In this document: positions 25,901 to 39,200 of the stretch, piece after piece
How positions within the stretch are numbered: the stretch's first letter is position 1
Layout: each line of letters starts with the position of its first letter
DNA from: Heliopora coerulea
Taxonomy: Eukaryota; Cnidaria; Anthozoa; Scleralcyonacea; Helioporidae
Length of the DNA stretch: 64,000 bases
Direction of reading: 5' to 3'
Assembly: GCA_030142905.1 (NCBI GenBank)
Contig: JASJOG010000002.1
Location: 6,556,501 to 6,620,500, forward strand
Program-made: the position numbers and the translations under genes
Notes under the pieces: model-generated
Seen by the model: the letters and a program-made list of their open reading frames with translations, nothing else
Database searches by the model: none
Told to the model about the DNA's origin: nothing

Positions 25901-28900
25901 AGCAGGAACAGTATTTTACAATTTTACCTTAGCTAACGGCAGACAATTTAACTCATCAGACCGAGGTCCTACCTGGAAAGGTTTATAACTATCTCAATAA
26001 ACTCTTTCTGAGCATGATCTGTATTTCATCATTTTACTTTAGCTAACCAAAGTTGTAACGTGTAACAATGCGTTACTTCATTCAACGTGTATCAAGATGT
26101 TATGATTAACTCTTTAACGTGTAACAAGACACTGTAATTAATCTCGACAGCGCGTACAGAAATATGATACGAGAGAGTGAAGTGAGATGTTTTGCCTCTC
26201 TACTTAAAGCAGTGGCGTAGCCAGAGAATCTGTGATGCCCAGGCCTGGGAAGCATACTAATTAGAGGGATCAGAGGACATGCCCCCGGGAAATGTTTGAA
26301 CTCTTGGGTCTCTGAGAGAGTATTTCCTGTATTATGATGGCGCTATTCTCGTTTTTTAGGCTACGGGCCCGAGTTGGATTCGAAGGCTTCCATTGGCGTT
26401 AAACTCGTACAGATCTTCCAAATTACTTTTTAAACCACACGATATCTAATCGATGAGAACAAATTGCGCCTATTTTAAGCGTAGGAGAAAAAAATTGCGC
26501 AAAGAAATTCCATTTATGGACCAAACTTAAAGGGCAGATATGAAGTTATTCCAAATTTGTCGTGTATTTTTCAGTTGAATATGTCAAATAAGTTTTGGGA
26601 AACGCCTATATCCGTAGCTGACGCCCGGGCCTGGACCCGGGTCTGGCTACGCCACTGACTTAAAGGGCTTTCTTTTTGCGCGTACGATTGTAACTTGTTA
26701 GCACCGGCTAATAAAGGGACAAAAGAAAAAAAAAACTGGATTAGTAGTGTTTCGTGTCTATCATTAACCAACTACAAACGCCAGACAATTTTACTAGTCA
26801 AGGTGAGATCCGACCGAGAATGAGTTGGAGAACATAAAAGATACAAACATCAAACAAGGTAAATCCTTTTCTGCTTACCTTTCCTGTTCTCACAAAGAGC
26901 TCTGCACACTTTCTGTTTCGACCTCCGTAGCACGACGCAATGAGATCTCCAACCCCGCAAGATTCAAAGAACGTCTCTTTTTTCACACCTTCGTAGAATT
27001 TCTCTGCAAATGATAATATTTCTACTATTCCAAGTCTGATGATCGCCGCCTTTGTGTTAGCACCGCACCTGCAAAGAAAATTTATTGAACGATATGATAG
27101 CCTCTAAAGTGTATTTCGGACTTGTGGAAGCTCGGAGATATAACAAATTGTAGACAAACTTTCGTCAAGGGTGATTGGTTAGAACGTCTCACAGGGCTAA
27201 TTTTTTTTTACGCCCACTTCAAGATGGCGCATACTGACCGTGAGAGCCTGAAAACTATTCGCCCTCGCGTTATATTATTATTCAATATGTCCTCTCAACT
27301 AAGATTTATGTTAGGATTAGGGTTAAGATTAGGTTTAGGACTAGGGTTAGGACTAGAGTTAACCCTGATTCTAATCCTAATCCTAACCGTAATCCTTATC
27401 TGAATCGTAGGCAGTTCAATGATCTTAGGTGAGAGGCCATGTTGATGATGATGATAACTATTTATTCACGCTAGCCTCGTCAACATAAGCTGGTTTCCAC
27501 GAAGGGCGTGGGGAAAAAAATGTGTACAAATTACAAGAGATTCGTTAGTTAAGGTCTACGCTAATAGCTAAGGTATTTACAATGGAAGCTAGGACTAGGT
27601 AATGAAAGGATAGATTCAGAATTAAAAGTATATTTACAGAGTTAAATGTCAAGTGCTGTAGGCGATACTGTGAGCAGCGATTTTAGTTTCAAACCTCGAG
27701 AGAGAAGTGCACCTTCTTATTTGCTCAGGCAAACTATTCCATAATTTAGCTCCGTCAAACAAAAAGCTTTTTTTCATGCTGTTTGTACGCGGTTTTGGTA
27801 AAGAATGATCACATGACTTGTGACTTGTGCGACGAGTTTGTTTTCCGTGTTTGCTTCTAGAATGTTCTTCATCAAGCGCGACAATTCCATCGGAACGCGA
27901 CCAACAAGCGTCTTCTTTTCGTTCGCAACGTCCAGCTGTTTTGTAACGCGATATACGCCAACGGCGTTTTCATCGTGTTCTTTCGCTTCAGCCCGCGTAT
28001 CCTTGTTGCACTCTAGTTTTTCATCCATGACGGGAGTCCAGACGAACTTATAAACATGATGTCCCCGGATAATGGTTTCATATTCTACTTTAAAGTTCAT
28101 TTTGAACTCTACTGGCAAAGCCCTTGCCATTTTTTCTTGCTTTTGCTGGTGTCTAAGTCAGCTAGGCTGCTTTGTCCGCCTACTTTGGCATGCTATATCC
28201 CATTTTCGCATTAACACATTCACACCGTCTTAACCAATATGAGCAAGCGGTTCTCAGGCCTAAAAGCGCTTACAATGGTGTCGATTTCTGTACCCCATAT
28301 GCCGCAATCTAAGGCTATCCATAGCGCCGCATGTCCTGTTGCGTCAGTTGCGAAGTCGAGCATTTGTTGGAAATCTTTAAGTATTTACAGTTTGTGGTAG
28401 AACACAAGCGCAATGGAAGCTTTGAATAATGATGATGTTTCAATCAAGGGAAAGAAAATTCAGAAATACAGCCTTGACTTTAAGAAATAAGTTATCGCAT
28501 TTGCGGAAGTACACGGAAATCGACCAGCTTCTCGTCATTTTGAAGTCGACGAACGGAGAATACGGGAATGGAGATCAAAAAAGAGCAAAATCGTGCAACT
28601 CGTTGCGTCAAAGAAAGGAAAACAAAGAAGCAAATTGAGTGGAGGTGGCCGAAAACCGCTAAGCATAAAATTGGAAGAGACTTTGATCCAATGGATTGAC
28701 AGCAGGCGGGCTAGCGGTCTACGTGTTTCATGTAAACTTATTATGAAGAAAGCTGAAACAACCTATCGCAGTATAAAAGCGGGCAACAACGAGGACTTTG
28801 ATGAATTTAAGGCTTCAAGAGGTTGGTTGACACGTTTCATGAAACGAAATGGCTTATCACTGAGACGAAAGACATCCGTTGCACAACAAGATCCGGAAAG

Positions 28901-30215
28901 ACTTGTAGCAAAACTCGTGGCGAACATAGTTCAAGTTAGGCGAATGCAAAAGAAACACAATTACAACCCTTCTGAAACCCCAGTATGGTGCGATATGATT
29001 TCAGAAACTACAATCGATAAAACCGGCAAGAAGTCAATCACTCTAATCACTCTAATCACTTGGCCATGAAAAAGCAAGAGTATCTGTCTGTCTAGCTGCC
29101 AAAGCCGATGGAACCAAGCTAAAACCTATGGTGGTTTTCAAAGGGGTAAAACGAGAAGTTGCTGCTCTGAGTCAGGGGTTCAAACATAAAGCAGTCGTTG
29201 CAACTTCAGACAACGCTTGGATAAACACTGAATTGACACAAGTTTGGATCAACTCTGTCCTTGAAGCATTCTCATTCAACCGTAGACTGTAAGCTTGGGG
29301 CTCATATGAATGCCATATCGAGGATAGCGCAAATGAGTCCCTGAAAGCAAAGAAAGTCGATCGTGTAATTGTTCCAGGAGGTTGTACCAAGTACATTTAG
29401 GCGCCAGACGTGAGTTGGAACAAGCCATTTAAAGCCTCTTGTACTGAAAAGTACGACGAATGGCTCGGCACAATCGGAATACACGAAGAAACAGCAGCTG
29501 GAAACTTGAAAGCGCCCCCAAGAAGAACGATTTTACAATGGATTATCGACACTTGGGGCCGATTTGCCAACGGATATTATCAAGAAATCCTTCACATGCT
29601 GTGCGTTGAACCTTCCCGTTGATGCGTCACAGTACGATTCCATTCACTGCCTGAAAGAGGTACAGCCTTGTAGCACCGGACGAGAAATGCTTCGATCGAA
29701 GTTGGATATCCTGGATGAACCAGACACGAATCCCTTTCAATGCGACGAATTTACGATGTCTTCTGATGTCGAGGAGGCATATCCAACAACGGTTACGATG
29801 CAGCAGTTGGACTCGGATGATGAAGAGGACAGTGACATTGATATTTTGTAAACTTGTAAACAGTGTAAAAACTTTCCGCCGTCAAAATAGGGACATTTAG
29901 TGACAAAGACATTTAAAACTTGTTTATTTCATTGTTAAAAGTTCTTGTTATAATTCACAAATAAAAGACTTTTTTAAAGAGCGCCGCCCCCGATTTAGCA
30001 CTGCATCTAAAGCTCTGAAAATTTAAAGAGCGCCGCGGCGCTCAAAGGAGTAAATACGGTACTCAACACGTTGAGTGGTCGTGTTGAACAGTAGGGGACA
30101 TCAATATATGGTCGTTGGTCGTATTAACGAGGTTTTCAGATAAGAAAAAAAATTATCTCTTATCCGGGGAAAAAAAAAGTGGTCGTATTAACGGGGTGGT
30201 CGTACGGCGGGGTTC

Positions 30216-30265
<50 letters not shown>

Positions 30266-33200
30266 CTTAAATTCATTAATAATTCATGAGGAAAATACAA
30301 GAGAAAATCAAATACACATGTGCCTTTATATGTGAAGAAGTTCGTTTTTTTCGGCTTTCAAAAGATAAATTTAAAAACTTTCTTCACGAATTAGCGTATT
30401 AGGAGGTTCATTTTAGAAGACATCTAAAAAACTCGCAGTTTGTGCTTTATCGGATCTAAAATACTCGGCTATCGCCTCATGTTTTAAATCCCGATAAAGC
30501 GCTCCTGCTCGGTTATTAAATATTACATATAATATCCATATATAAAAATATGCATATAAATATGTACATAAATCTGGATGCAAGTATGTATATTAATATA
30601 TATATACATACATACATACATACATAAATACATAAATAAGTAAATAACTAACTAACTAAATAAATTAATTAATTAATAAACTATTGGAGTGTAAGCTCTA
30701 ACCGTTACTAACAACTGGTACGCTCTACAACCACGACAATAACACTACTCAAGTTGCACCGATGGATCGGTGTTTGTCAATTAACTGGATTGCACGAACA
30801 TGCACTAGAAACATTTCCAAGGAAGCTCTGAATAACTGCTGAGGCTCGTTGAAGGTTTGCGGCCCTTTTCGCAAGCAATTTCAATTTTCGCCACAAGATA
30901 TCAATCCTAACTTATTCTCAAGGTTTGTAGACGGTACTGCGATGTGTTATTTCTGCAATTCGCTATGTATCTCCCATAACCTCCTTCAAATTGTATATGT
31001 ATAAGCTAGAACAGTTAAAGTGAATGAATTCAGGAACTGGCGTGGCAATTTTAGACTATTTGATTGTTGTTCTCGATGAATCGATTGCCGTGGGTAAACA
31101 TCGATAGCCGAAAAAACCCCAAAAAACAACTATTAATTGACTAATTGGAAGATCGGGCACAGCTCTGAAAAAGAACTTGTACATCTTGAAGCACAAAGTT
31201 TTGTAATGTGGCCAACTGAAATATCAGCAACAATTAACATTTAGAGCTTTCCGTTATAATTGCTACCTTTTCAGTTATACTAAAAATATTAAGCCAGTGC
31301 AGCCATATTTACATCTTTGACGTACACATGGATTTCCATGAAGACTTACGCTAAAGCATCCGCTATCCCGGCTCCAAGGGCAACGGCATTCTGGAAATTG
31401 AGGCGTTTGATCAAGATTAATCTGACGTCTGGTTTCATTCAAGGGTTGGATACGTACTGGATTTTATCAACGTACAAATACCAGATATTTCACCGGCATT
31501 AACATCACTTCCAAAAGGACTAAGAAAGAGAGAGACAGGCAGACACACAGACAGAAACTGAGACAGAGGCAGGGACAGAAACAAAGAGAGAGAAACAGAG
31601 AAAAAGACTGAAAAATGAAAAACACTGCGATTGTGACTACGACTGTGCTGTCATTATCACTGCCACTGCCACAGTGACTACCACACTGCTACAGTCACTG
31701 AAACTGCCTCACTGTTATTGTCTCTGATACTGCCCCACTGTTACTGTCACCGAAACTGCGTCACTGTTACTATCAGTGAAACTGCCTCGCTGTTAATGTC
31801 ACTGAAACTGCCTCACTGTTACTGTCATTCAAACTGCCACACTGTTACTGTCAATGAAACTGCCTTACTGTTACTGTCACTGAAACTGCCTCATTGTTAC
31901 TGTCACTGAAACTGCCTCATTGTTACTGTCACTGAAACTGCCTCACTGTTACTGTCACTGAAACTGCCTTATTGTTACTGTCACTGAAACTGCCTCATTG
32001 TTACTGTCACTGAAACTGCCTCACTGTTACTGTCACTGAAACTGCCTTATTGTTACTGTCACTGAAACTGCCTCACTGCTACTGTCACTGTAATTGCCTC
32101 ACTGTTACTGCCACTGAAACTGCGTCACTGCTACTGTCACTGATACTGTCTCACTGTTACTATCACTGTTACTACCACTGTCACTACTAGTGCTCCTATC
32201 ACTGCTACCGTCTACCAATGTCCCGCTCAATGTCACTGTCGTTATTGCCATTTTCAGTCCCATTACAGCGTTCACAGACACGCTCACTGACATCCCCACA
32301 GCCACTTAACACTAGTCAGTCTTCAAGGAATCACATAATGCTAAAATCATTAATCATGCTTTAAGTCATGCTAAAAGTGTTTACCTTCAGTGCTCCGCAT
32401 AATTCAACACTAACAGAATCAGCTACAGTATTTATCTTAAAATATTTGGAGTGGAAAACGTCCTTTAGTATAGAGGCATGTTCCGTTATTCGACAACCTA
32501 ACATTTAAAAACAAAAGAAGATTAAACTTTAATAGAATTATATAAACGTATACAGCAAGATTGGACAATATTTCGCAGTTTTCCTCTTCCATAACGTATC
32601 ATCGAAAGCTGTCGAAACTATTGGATGCCAAGTACATCGTGGGTGCTGAATCTATGTCAGGTGCAACGAAGGTCTCATACTTTAATTCAGGAATATTGTG
32701 ATAATAGAACTGGGTGTAGTACTCCAAGTTGACAAAAATTATTATATGCGACAGACTGCACAACCACTAATACCTTTAAATACCACACTTTCATTTTGAG
32801 ATATAGTTTCAACTTGTATGAACGTTATGCCACGTTTAGGAGTAGCTTGCAGTGCGCATCCAGCAATTTACTTACAGCAGTTTTATGGCAAATTAGCAAT
32901 TAAATTGCTAGGTGCACTACATGCTTGATAAAATTAGGTCTCATAAGCAAAAGATCAAACTTACCAAATTTACCACATGAAAATGAATGTCAATTCAACT
33001 ACTTGAAACACGTTTTGGTAACTTAAACTACGGGTCAGAAGATTGTACTAGCAAAACAGATGAAGAATAAAAGAAAGAGGCAAAAAGGCTAACCTATAGT
33101 CGCTTCAACAAACATTTCTTTTGCCACTTCGCCAGCAAGATTTGCTCCCATCAGAACATGGCACGGAATTGAAAGTTCCTCTTCGATTAATCTCGAAATT

Positions 33201-36200
33201 AAGGAAATACCTTCGCTAGCTGAATCCAATCCCTGAACAAAATCAAGGTTCAGTAAAAACAAGAGTAGTGGTGGAATGACACTATGCTAAAAGTACGTTA
33301 CGGGAATAGGCATCGCTCAAGCGTACAAAAAGATTGGGAAAACCTCAAAATTAACCATGTTTTGAGTTTGAAATCAACCAAAAACCTCCCTCATGCCCAA
33401 AACATGGTGAATGAACTTCATGTCTAAATGTACTTCCCCATTCACGTACGGCAGCGTTAGAGATAAAACAAGTCCTTTCGGCGTCAACCTATTGACCACC
33501 GCTCTACTGGCGCAAACAACGTACCAAATTTGTCAGGGAATTTTCGTTTGATTTCAGAAAAGCTTTTGACACTCACACAATTTCTTATGTGAAAACTCAA
33601 GAAAAGCATCCAGTCGATCCATAAATTACTAATCGGATCATCCAGTTCTTTCAGAACAGACAACAAATAGTGGCAGTTGGTGGTTTTACAACAGAGTGAA
33701 GTAAAGTAGAGTAAAACAAAGCAAAGCAAAGCAAAGCAGAGCAGAGCAGAGCAGAGCAGAGCAGGAGCAGAGCAGAGTAGAGTAGAGTAGAGTAGAGTAG
33801 AGTAGAGTAGAGTAGAGTAGAGTAGAGTAGAGTAGAGTAGAGTAGAGTAGAGTAGAGTAGAGTAGAGTAGAGTAGAGTAGAGTAGAGTAGAGTAGAGTAG
33901 AGTAGAGTAGAGTAGAGTAGAGTAGAGTAGAGTAGAGTAGAGTAGAGTAGAGTAGAGCAGGGTAGGGTAGGGTAGGGTAGGGTAGGGTAGGGTAGGGTAG
34001 GGTAGGGTAGGGTAGGGTAGGAGAGTAGTAGAGTTAAGATAAGGTAAGGTAAGGTAAGGTAAAGTAAAGAGTCTTTATTTCTACTGGATAACCCTAACAG
34101 CCAAGCTGTTCTCCTTTAGAGGTCCAGTAAGGGCCACACCTCATTAGTCCAGTGTTACTACTAGAGGAAACCGGAGTATCCGAACAAAATCTGAGATGCT
34201 TGGTAGAGTCAAACTGGACAACACTCTTCTCCTATGTGACCAAGGTAACTTTAAACAGATAACTGCATCAAGCCGGAATCGACCTCTACTCACAGTGGCA
34301 AGAGACACGTGTACTACCATTAAGCCACCAGCACCCCAGTATTCAGCTCTTTTCGGTTCGCTCCGACTTCTTAATTTTACCCTTGCTAACGCCAGATCAT
34401 TTTACTCGTCAAGGGGAGACGTCTCGGACCGAAAAAGTTAAATATAATCGAGGTGTTTCCCAAAGGAACAGAAGTTGTTGCCCTTAATTCACCTTAATTG
34501 TCAATCACGTTACATCTGTTGAGCTATCAAACAAGTTGTTGCAGATTGCAAATGATTTAACATTCATGATCAAAGTCAGTCTATATCAGGCATGTCAAAC
34601 TGAAAAGTGCCTATGGATCACATTGCCAATACATATTGTCACAGGGGCCGCATCATTTTGATTCAGTGACATTATGTATTACCATTACAGTTGCCATGTT
34701 TAATCAGAAGAATATAAATCAACTAATTACACCACAATGATATTTATTCAGTGTTTATTCATTGTCGAGGGCCGCATTTGACTTTATGAAGGGCGGCATG
34801 CGGCCCGCGGGCCACATGTTTGACGTGACTGGTCTATATGACAAGCCTCGAAGTAAGTCTTCGAAATCTACCGGTCATGATGACTGGTAGAAAATGAAAT
34901 TTTCCGGTCCCACAGGATTTTTCACCGGTCATATTTGCTTTCTCCTTTGTGGCCCATTAACACTGAAATACAACGCACAATTGTGCAGCCAGTGTAGGTT
35001 AGTTAATTGCTGCACAACATGAACATTCTCAATAAAATTTGCTATATCTTTGGCACGAAAAAGACGAACGAGGAACAAAAAGAAAATAACTTTTATATAT
35101 GATTTATAATAAACAACACATTTACTGCGTATTACGATCGAAATTTTGTTAACATTTTATAACAGATATGGCGTTTTGAGAGGCGAAACATCCGCTTTTT
35201 CCCGAACTAAACGTCCAAAAAGATTATGAAAGCGACATTTTCCGAAGCAACAAACCAAATGTCATATGCATTTTTTGGGGAAAAAAAAAAAATTAAAAAT
35301 AAAAACTTACAGGTCATGGATGACCGGTAAGCGCGATACATGTATTTGCCGGTCAAACAGGGTGGTTTTACCGGTCAATGACTGGTGACCAGCACCAATT
35401 TCGTAGTTTGCTATATGACGATACATCGTACATAGATATAAGAATAGAATACTGCGTACACAGAGATAAATAAAGTAAAAAGTTGAAAGGTTGATAACTG
35501 CCGTGACTGTTCTCAAACTTTTTCTTGTTTCTTGTTCTCACGAACACGTTTCTTTCTCTCACGAAGGGCTTTGCTCGTGACATTTGAATTCTTTGAGATC
35601 AGTTACAGCAGCTCACAACTCTTCAACTTTTTACCATCGCTCATAGAGTTTGAAAACATCAAAACCTTGCCATGGATCGACTGTATAATTCTTAATGTAG
35701 CAAAGGTTTGGGAAACTGGCCTGCCAAGCATTATGAGCAACCTGTTTCAGCCTCTTCTTACTACTAGTCGATAATTTTGCTTGAAGTTTTACAACTAAAG
35801 GGCAAACAACTGAAGGGGGATAAATGCATGATCAAAAAAATTAATAGTTGCTTTATATTACCTTAATCAGCGAAATACCAATAGCTTCCTCCTTAATATT
35901 CCCTCTAAGTTTTCTACAAACTCCTCGAATGAACTACGACAGAATAATAAATTTAAGAAATGTAAGTATACAGAACATCAATTAATATGTGCAAAGTCCT
36001 ATTATTACTTACATTGTGTGGAAGAACGAATACCAATATATCAGCCTCCTTGGCTGCTTCTACTAGATCTGGAATGGCAACCTAGGAATGGAAAAGAGAT
36101 TAAGTTTACTTTCAGAATCTTTCATGAATTTCAACCATTAACTCCGTTTTTCACTATCAATTAAGAAACGCCAAATGGATTCCCGGTTTTGGATACTGCG

Positions 36201-39200
36201 ACCTAAACACGCGGGATGTTGCGAGACTTCAGAAAAGCGTAAAAAAACGCGAGCCGCCAGGCGAGTGTTTTCGGCTTTTTCGGACGTCGAGCCACGTCCG
36301 AAGTGTACAAATTGTTTGAAAAGTGTGCAAATTGTTTGAAATAATCGATTGATGATATAGTCTCCTACCACAGTATAATACATATAATACATAGAGGTCA
36401 ACAAATAATATAATATTATAGAAGGTCAATCGATAATCGGATACGACATCGGATTGAATCAACAGTTTGTATCACCAGCAAAACATCCGATCGGAACACT
36501 AAGACCATTGTAATTGGCATGTTTTACTAACGTCGAATTCAAAATTTTACCGTTCAGTAGCTTGCTCAATATAGGTAAAAAGCCCTGGATTCCAAGCAGC
36601 AGGTGCAGAGATTCCGCTAGCCGGTCCTCTTTACCAGTATGAATTTATTTTTTTCGGTCCAGACTCATGTATTATCGGTACAACTTACGAACCATATTTA
36701 CATAAAAAACTGTTACATGATTCCACTATTCTTTCTTTTCTGGAACAATCGTAACGATTGGTTAATAAACTTTTTAATTCGCATAATTGACCTTAAAATA
36801 CATTTATTGACTGTTATTAATATAGGTACTATTATCCCGCTAACTCGTTTACAATTATATATTCAATGTATATTTACGTTCGGCAGCAGCACATGTAGTC
36901 AATATTTATTTATTCAGCAATCTCACAATGGACTGTTTGAACTCAAGAGAAAACGGTTAACTTTAGAGTCAAAGATAGATCAATCATCATGTTTTGATTA
37001 TCAGTGTAGGACTGTAGTCCATATTAAAGCAAAGAGTAAAATCTTAACCCCAAGAGCAAAATTTATCGGTACACGAAACCGGCAACGTATAATTTTTACG
37101 ATACAAGACGATTTTTTACCAATAAAAACTGGCATATGCCGGTCTAGCAGAATCTTTGAGACGTTTAAAACGTTTACGCCGTTCAACATTCAAAGGAGTG
37201 AAACGTCGCAACACTGTCAATTCAACAGATGTTCAAAACGGTCAACAATAAAAATTACTTATATACTACAATATTTTTATACAGTCGACTCAGCACTCTA
37301 TTTTTATCCAAGTACTTGGTGTTATCATAAATAAAAATCTGACTTGGAATGATCTCATTGAGTATATGAAAACTGAAATCAGCAAAAAAACTGGGACTGC
37401 TCAAGCGTATCAAAATTTGTAGTATTTATCCATTCATACTTGACTATTGTTTTTTAACAGTTATATCCTACCAATCTTTTACTATATAATCTGGGGTGAT
37501 TAGGGAATGCAGCATTAATAGCCGACCTGCAAATACTGCAAAATAAAGGAGCATGAATCATTCTCGATACTAGATCCTCTGCCAGTGTTGCCCTGAAACA
37601 ACTGTCTTGGAAAAATCTCGAGGACAGGCAATATTTTTATCGTAGTATTTTTATACAAAAGTGTACGTACAATTATTTTACTCATAACTTTGAAGTTAAT
37701 AATAAGATTTCCATAATTACAATACAAGGTCTAAATAAATTATACGTAAAACTGCAGCCAAAAATAGCTGAGGCCACTGGCGACTAAAAATATAGCTAGT
37801 AAAGTCTGAAATAAATTGGATAACACTTTAAGAGAATCTAAAGACTTTCGGATTTTTAAAAGACCCTTACGGGAGACAAATTAGTTTGGTCATTTTTTAC
37901 TATAGTTCTTATATAGCTTTTATTTTTATGTATTTGGTTTGTTTTATTTTCTTAAACATTTGTATTTACAACCTTAATTCGCAGGACCCTTCTGAAGAAC
38001 ATTTTGTAGTGATGTAGGCATCCATACGCAATCCATCCTCCTTGTAATCCTCAATTATCAAAAATGGTTGTGACAGACTTCTAAGAGGAGTTGGTGTTGA
38101 CCTTCGAACAAATGATGAAAAATCTTTGAAGGCTAAGAAACCTACGAGTTGTGAGGTTCGAACCTTTTTCTCCACTCCAAGTCAGTGCCTAACCCTTGGT
38201 GACCGGACAACAAATTGTTCATTGACATTTGTGCACCAAATGTCTGCGTTTCGGAAGCCACCTCCGGTTATAATTGTAAAATAAACGTAATTTTCAATGT
38301 AGGCAAAACGGTTGTTAATCAGGAGCCGGTTGTTCAAAGGACAATCAGCACTTATTCAGGATTACTATTCAGTCTGTTGTTTAATTCTGTATATTTCCAC
38401 TGAGCAGTCACATTCTAATTTCACACCAAAAACCCGTGTTTAATCCACTCATACTCTGTCATGGAAAAGCTAAACTTTCTCCTGCAAAATCCACAGAATT
38501 TGTCTTCAAAATCGCCACTAATCCAGTATTAAGCAAACCGCCTTTCGAGCAACTGGACCCAAACGAAAACGTCTCACCGTGTAGTCCGTAGGGAAATGTA
38601 AAGCACCAGAAGAAGAAAATGGTTTGGGTAGGATTCTTATGATGTGGAGTAGGGATTCTCCATCCAGCAGAAGGTATCATGTGGAAGGGAAACTATCACC
38701 AAGTTCTAATCCATTAGTTGCAACCTTGAGCCAGATGTCTTCAGGGTAATGACTTCATTTTCTAGCACGGCAATGCCCTCAAACGCATACGTCAAATGTT
38801 GCAGACCTGCCGAACTCTGAGAAAGGAAAATTTGGAGTTTTAAAATATCTGGAGATTCTAAGAAAAATAGTGAGATGTTATTTTGCAAAAAAGAACCATG
38901 TAAAAATGTGCCATGTTAAGCATCAGCTGCCCATGCGTGAACTTGCAAAGATTACAGGGAAACAAAGCAAGGCATCGAGATGTTAATAGTTAAATTTGAC
39001 GAAACCGGGGAAACCAGCGACAGCTCTTTGGATGAAAGATCGGTGGAGTTTTCAGTATCTTTAAAAAGAGGAAAAGATGCGAGATACAGAGTTGTTGTCG
39101 TGAGACCGTGACAAAAAGGTACAAAATCGGGCGACTCACGGCGAAACAGTGAGAGTTGGCAGGTCTGATGTTCTCAAAAATTGTCTCCAGAACAAATGAA

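Noticed and set aside
31501..32330. Repetitive coding frames (Cys/His/Leu repeats) as a protein gene
   Set aside because: They are readings of the 26-bp minisatellite, whose unit is not a multiple of three.
36639..37334. 231-codon plus-strand frame
   Set aside because: It spans a TIR-bounded non-autonomous element and its flank, is low in complexity, and matches no family.
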